Source: Puniceicoccales bacterium (lineage in GTDB: Bacteria > Verrucomicrobiota > Verrucomicrobiia > Opitutales > JAIRKQ01). From it: a stretch of 15,740 nt of DNA. The notes under the pieces are model-generated. The model ran no database searches, was not told the DNA's origin, and saw nothing but the letters and a program-made list of their open reading frames with translations. The number at the start of each line of letters is the position of its first letter. The first letter of the stretch is position 1. Both the position numbers and the translations under genes were made by a program. Shown here one piece after another: positions 15,237 to 15,740 of this stretch. The stretch spans positions 1 through 15,740 of the forward strand of contig JAIRMI010000097.1 of assembly GCA_031258795.1 (NCBI GenBank). Direction: 5' to 3'.

Positions 15237-15264
15237 GAATCGAATTTTCCTCGATTCGTTTTTA
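15237..15264 (+). terminator. Terminator after copy 3
   Basis: GAATCGA (15237-15243) pairs perfectly with TCGATTC (15251-15257), then GTTTTTATTG. Compared with copy 2, the right arm changes from CGGTTC to CGATTC and turns a G-T pair into A-T, so pairing is kept while the sequence drifts. This supports a functional stem. Confidence 0.6.
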
Positions 15265-15363
15265 TTGTTTTCCCAACGGCATCTCTTGAATTTTCTTAAA
15301 AAGAATGATAATTTTTACTTATTTTATTTAATTTAGTGAAACTATTACTAGTTGTTTAGCCTT

Positions 15364-15399
15364 TTGAGGTATTGATTAACTTAATAAGGAGTGTAAATT
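15364..15399 (+). promoter_or_regulatory. Leader of copy 4 (type B)
   Basis: TTGAGGTATTGATTAAC, then TTAATAAGGAGTGTAAATT before the ATG; differs from the copy 3 leader at two positions. The expression signals of copy 4, including the AAGGAG SD, therefore look intact although its reading frame is broken downstream. Confidence 0.45.
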
Positions 15400-15740
15400 A
15401 TGAATGATAGCGTTGGTTTAAATGTTTTTGATCTTGATCCTGAATTCTGGCGAAAGGCGTTAGGTATAGTACAGTGGGGGAGGGGAGGGGAGGGGGACTT
15501 GTGAGTGTTGGAGGAGAAGCGCATGACTGTAAATTTGAAATTGAGCTTACCAAAGCTAATGGTGGTTGCGCAATGGTACGCTCTTCCTTTTGTTCATCTC
15601 CCTTTTGTAAAAAATCTAGAGAAATGACATGCACTACAATCGACGCCAGGGATGTTCAGGGCTTGGTTAATGAAGTTAAAGGAATAAACGAATTCATTTC
15701 AAACAGGTTTGGAATTTGTGAATCAGGAAGATTTTTTTAC
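15400..15740 (+). pseudogene. Tandem-family copy 4, frame broken by a GGGGA repeat; 3' end beyond window
   Basis: ATG 15400 has the same strong SD as its sisters and begins with the family helix (LDPEFWRKALG). After codon 25 a G-rich tract intervenes and the frame ends at TGA 15502-15504 after 34 residues. The rest of the family sequence continues without a stop to the window edge in another frame, from GTG 15501: FEIELTKA, then a Ser/Cys stretch, then IDARDVQGLVNEVKGINEFI. Sisters have 30 bp between GCGTTAGGC/GCGTTGGAC and the GTT of the (S/N/R)V step; copy 4 has 44, a net +14. Removing one 5-bp unit gives +9 and restores a single frame. The GTG overlaps the TGA (GTGA) and has AGGGGG upstream, so re-initiation is possible. 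Copy 4 also lacks much of the variable middle. It may be a pseudogene, a switched-off phase-variable gene, or hold a sequencing error. Confidence 0.7.
15476..15497 (+). repeat. Four-unit GGGGA tract with G-quadruplex potential
   Basis: The tract reads G5-A-G4-A-G4-A-G5-A. It is a short tandem repeat of about four pentamers inside the copy 4 coding region. Four runs of at least four G separated by single A residues form a near-ideal intramolecular quadruplex motif on the coding strand and in the mRNA. Nothing similar occurs in the other three copies or elsewhere in the window. Confidence 0.85.

Larger units (their letters stand above)
13587..15740 (+). repeat. Tandem array of four cassettes (leader + small gene + terminator)
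   Basis: Four head-to-tail units have start codons at 13629, 14202, 14805 and 15400, giving periods of 573, 603 and 595 bp. Similarity covers both the coding parts and the flanks. A 45-base block ending at the ATG is identical in copies 1 and 2 (13587-13631 and 14160-14204). A different 36-base block is shared by copies 3 and 4 (14769-14804 and 15364-15399, with two mismatches). Downstream sequences of copies 1-3 (ACTTTTAACTCAAG, CTTAGC and AAAGCAATGA motifs) are also alike. The pattern implies duplication of a complete transcription unit. The array continues past the window edge. Confidence 0.85.

Noticed and set aside
15398..15634. 78-codon minus-strand frame across the GGGGA tract
   Set aside because: Antisense to copy 4, low-complexity Pro/Ser from the G tract, and no homologous frame in the sister copies.
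13587..15740. CRISPR-like or insertion-sequence array
   Set aside because: The repeating units are about 570-600 bp and contain coding genes. There are no short direct repeats with spacers, no terminal inverted repeats and no transposase.

Overview
The window is 15.7 kb of dense, moderately AT-rich bacterial chromosome. It carries eight single-copy genes, one gene cut by the left edge, and a tandem family of four small genes at the right end, the last cut by the right edge. Signal peptides, UppP, GlmS and a large exported TPR protein point to a walled, probably diderm, bacterium. Many genes lack a clear Shine-Dalgarno (SD) sequence or start with GTG. A verrucomicrobial (PVC-group) host is my low-confidence guess; no database search was possible.

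Layout, left to right. Positions 1-1064 (minus) hold the N-terminal 354 residues of an unrecognised helical repeat protein. A 0.5-kb gap with no convincing gene but some inverted repeats follows. A HAD-superfamily phosphatase (minus) and prfA, encoding release factor 1 (plus), are divergent. prfA overlaps tail-to-tail with a short comEC, which lies downstream of miaB (both minus). Divergent from miaB, a small exported protein, possibly a lipoprotein, overlaps and is probably translationally coupled to a stand-alone 5'-3' exonuclease (plus). That gene overlaps tail-to-tail with uppP, the last gene of a tight minus-strand operon glmS > TPR protein > uppP. This operon brackets peptidoglycan precursor supply: GlmS makes glucosamine-6-phosphate and UppP recycles the lipid carrier.

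To the right of glmS (13.6 kb to the end) are four head-to-tail copies of a small gene family I do not recognise. Copies 1-3 encode 118, 131 and 129 residues. Each sits in its own cassette of about 570-600 bp with an AT-rich leader, a strong AAGGAG SD, the coding sequence and, for copies 1-3, a hairpin plus T-tract. Copies 1 and 2 share one leader type; copies 3 and 4 share another.

The most striking feature is in copy 4. At the point where its three sisters keep a fixed 30-bp stretch, it carries four GGGGA-type units that throw it out of frame. Losing one 5-bp unit would restore the full frame. The tract is also a near-ideal G-quadruplex motif, and the early TGA overlaps a GTG that could restart translation. 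This is a candidate phase-variable switch in an undescribed tandem gene family, although an ordinary pseudogene or a sequencing error must be excluded.
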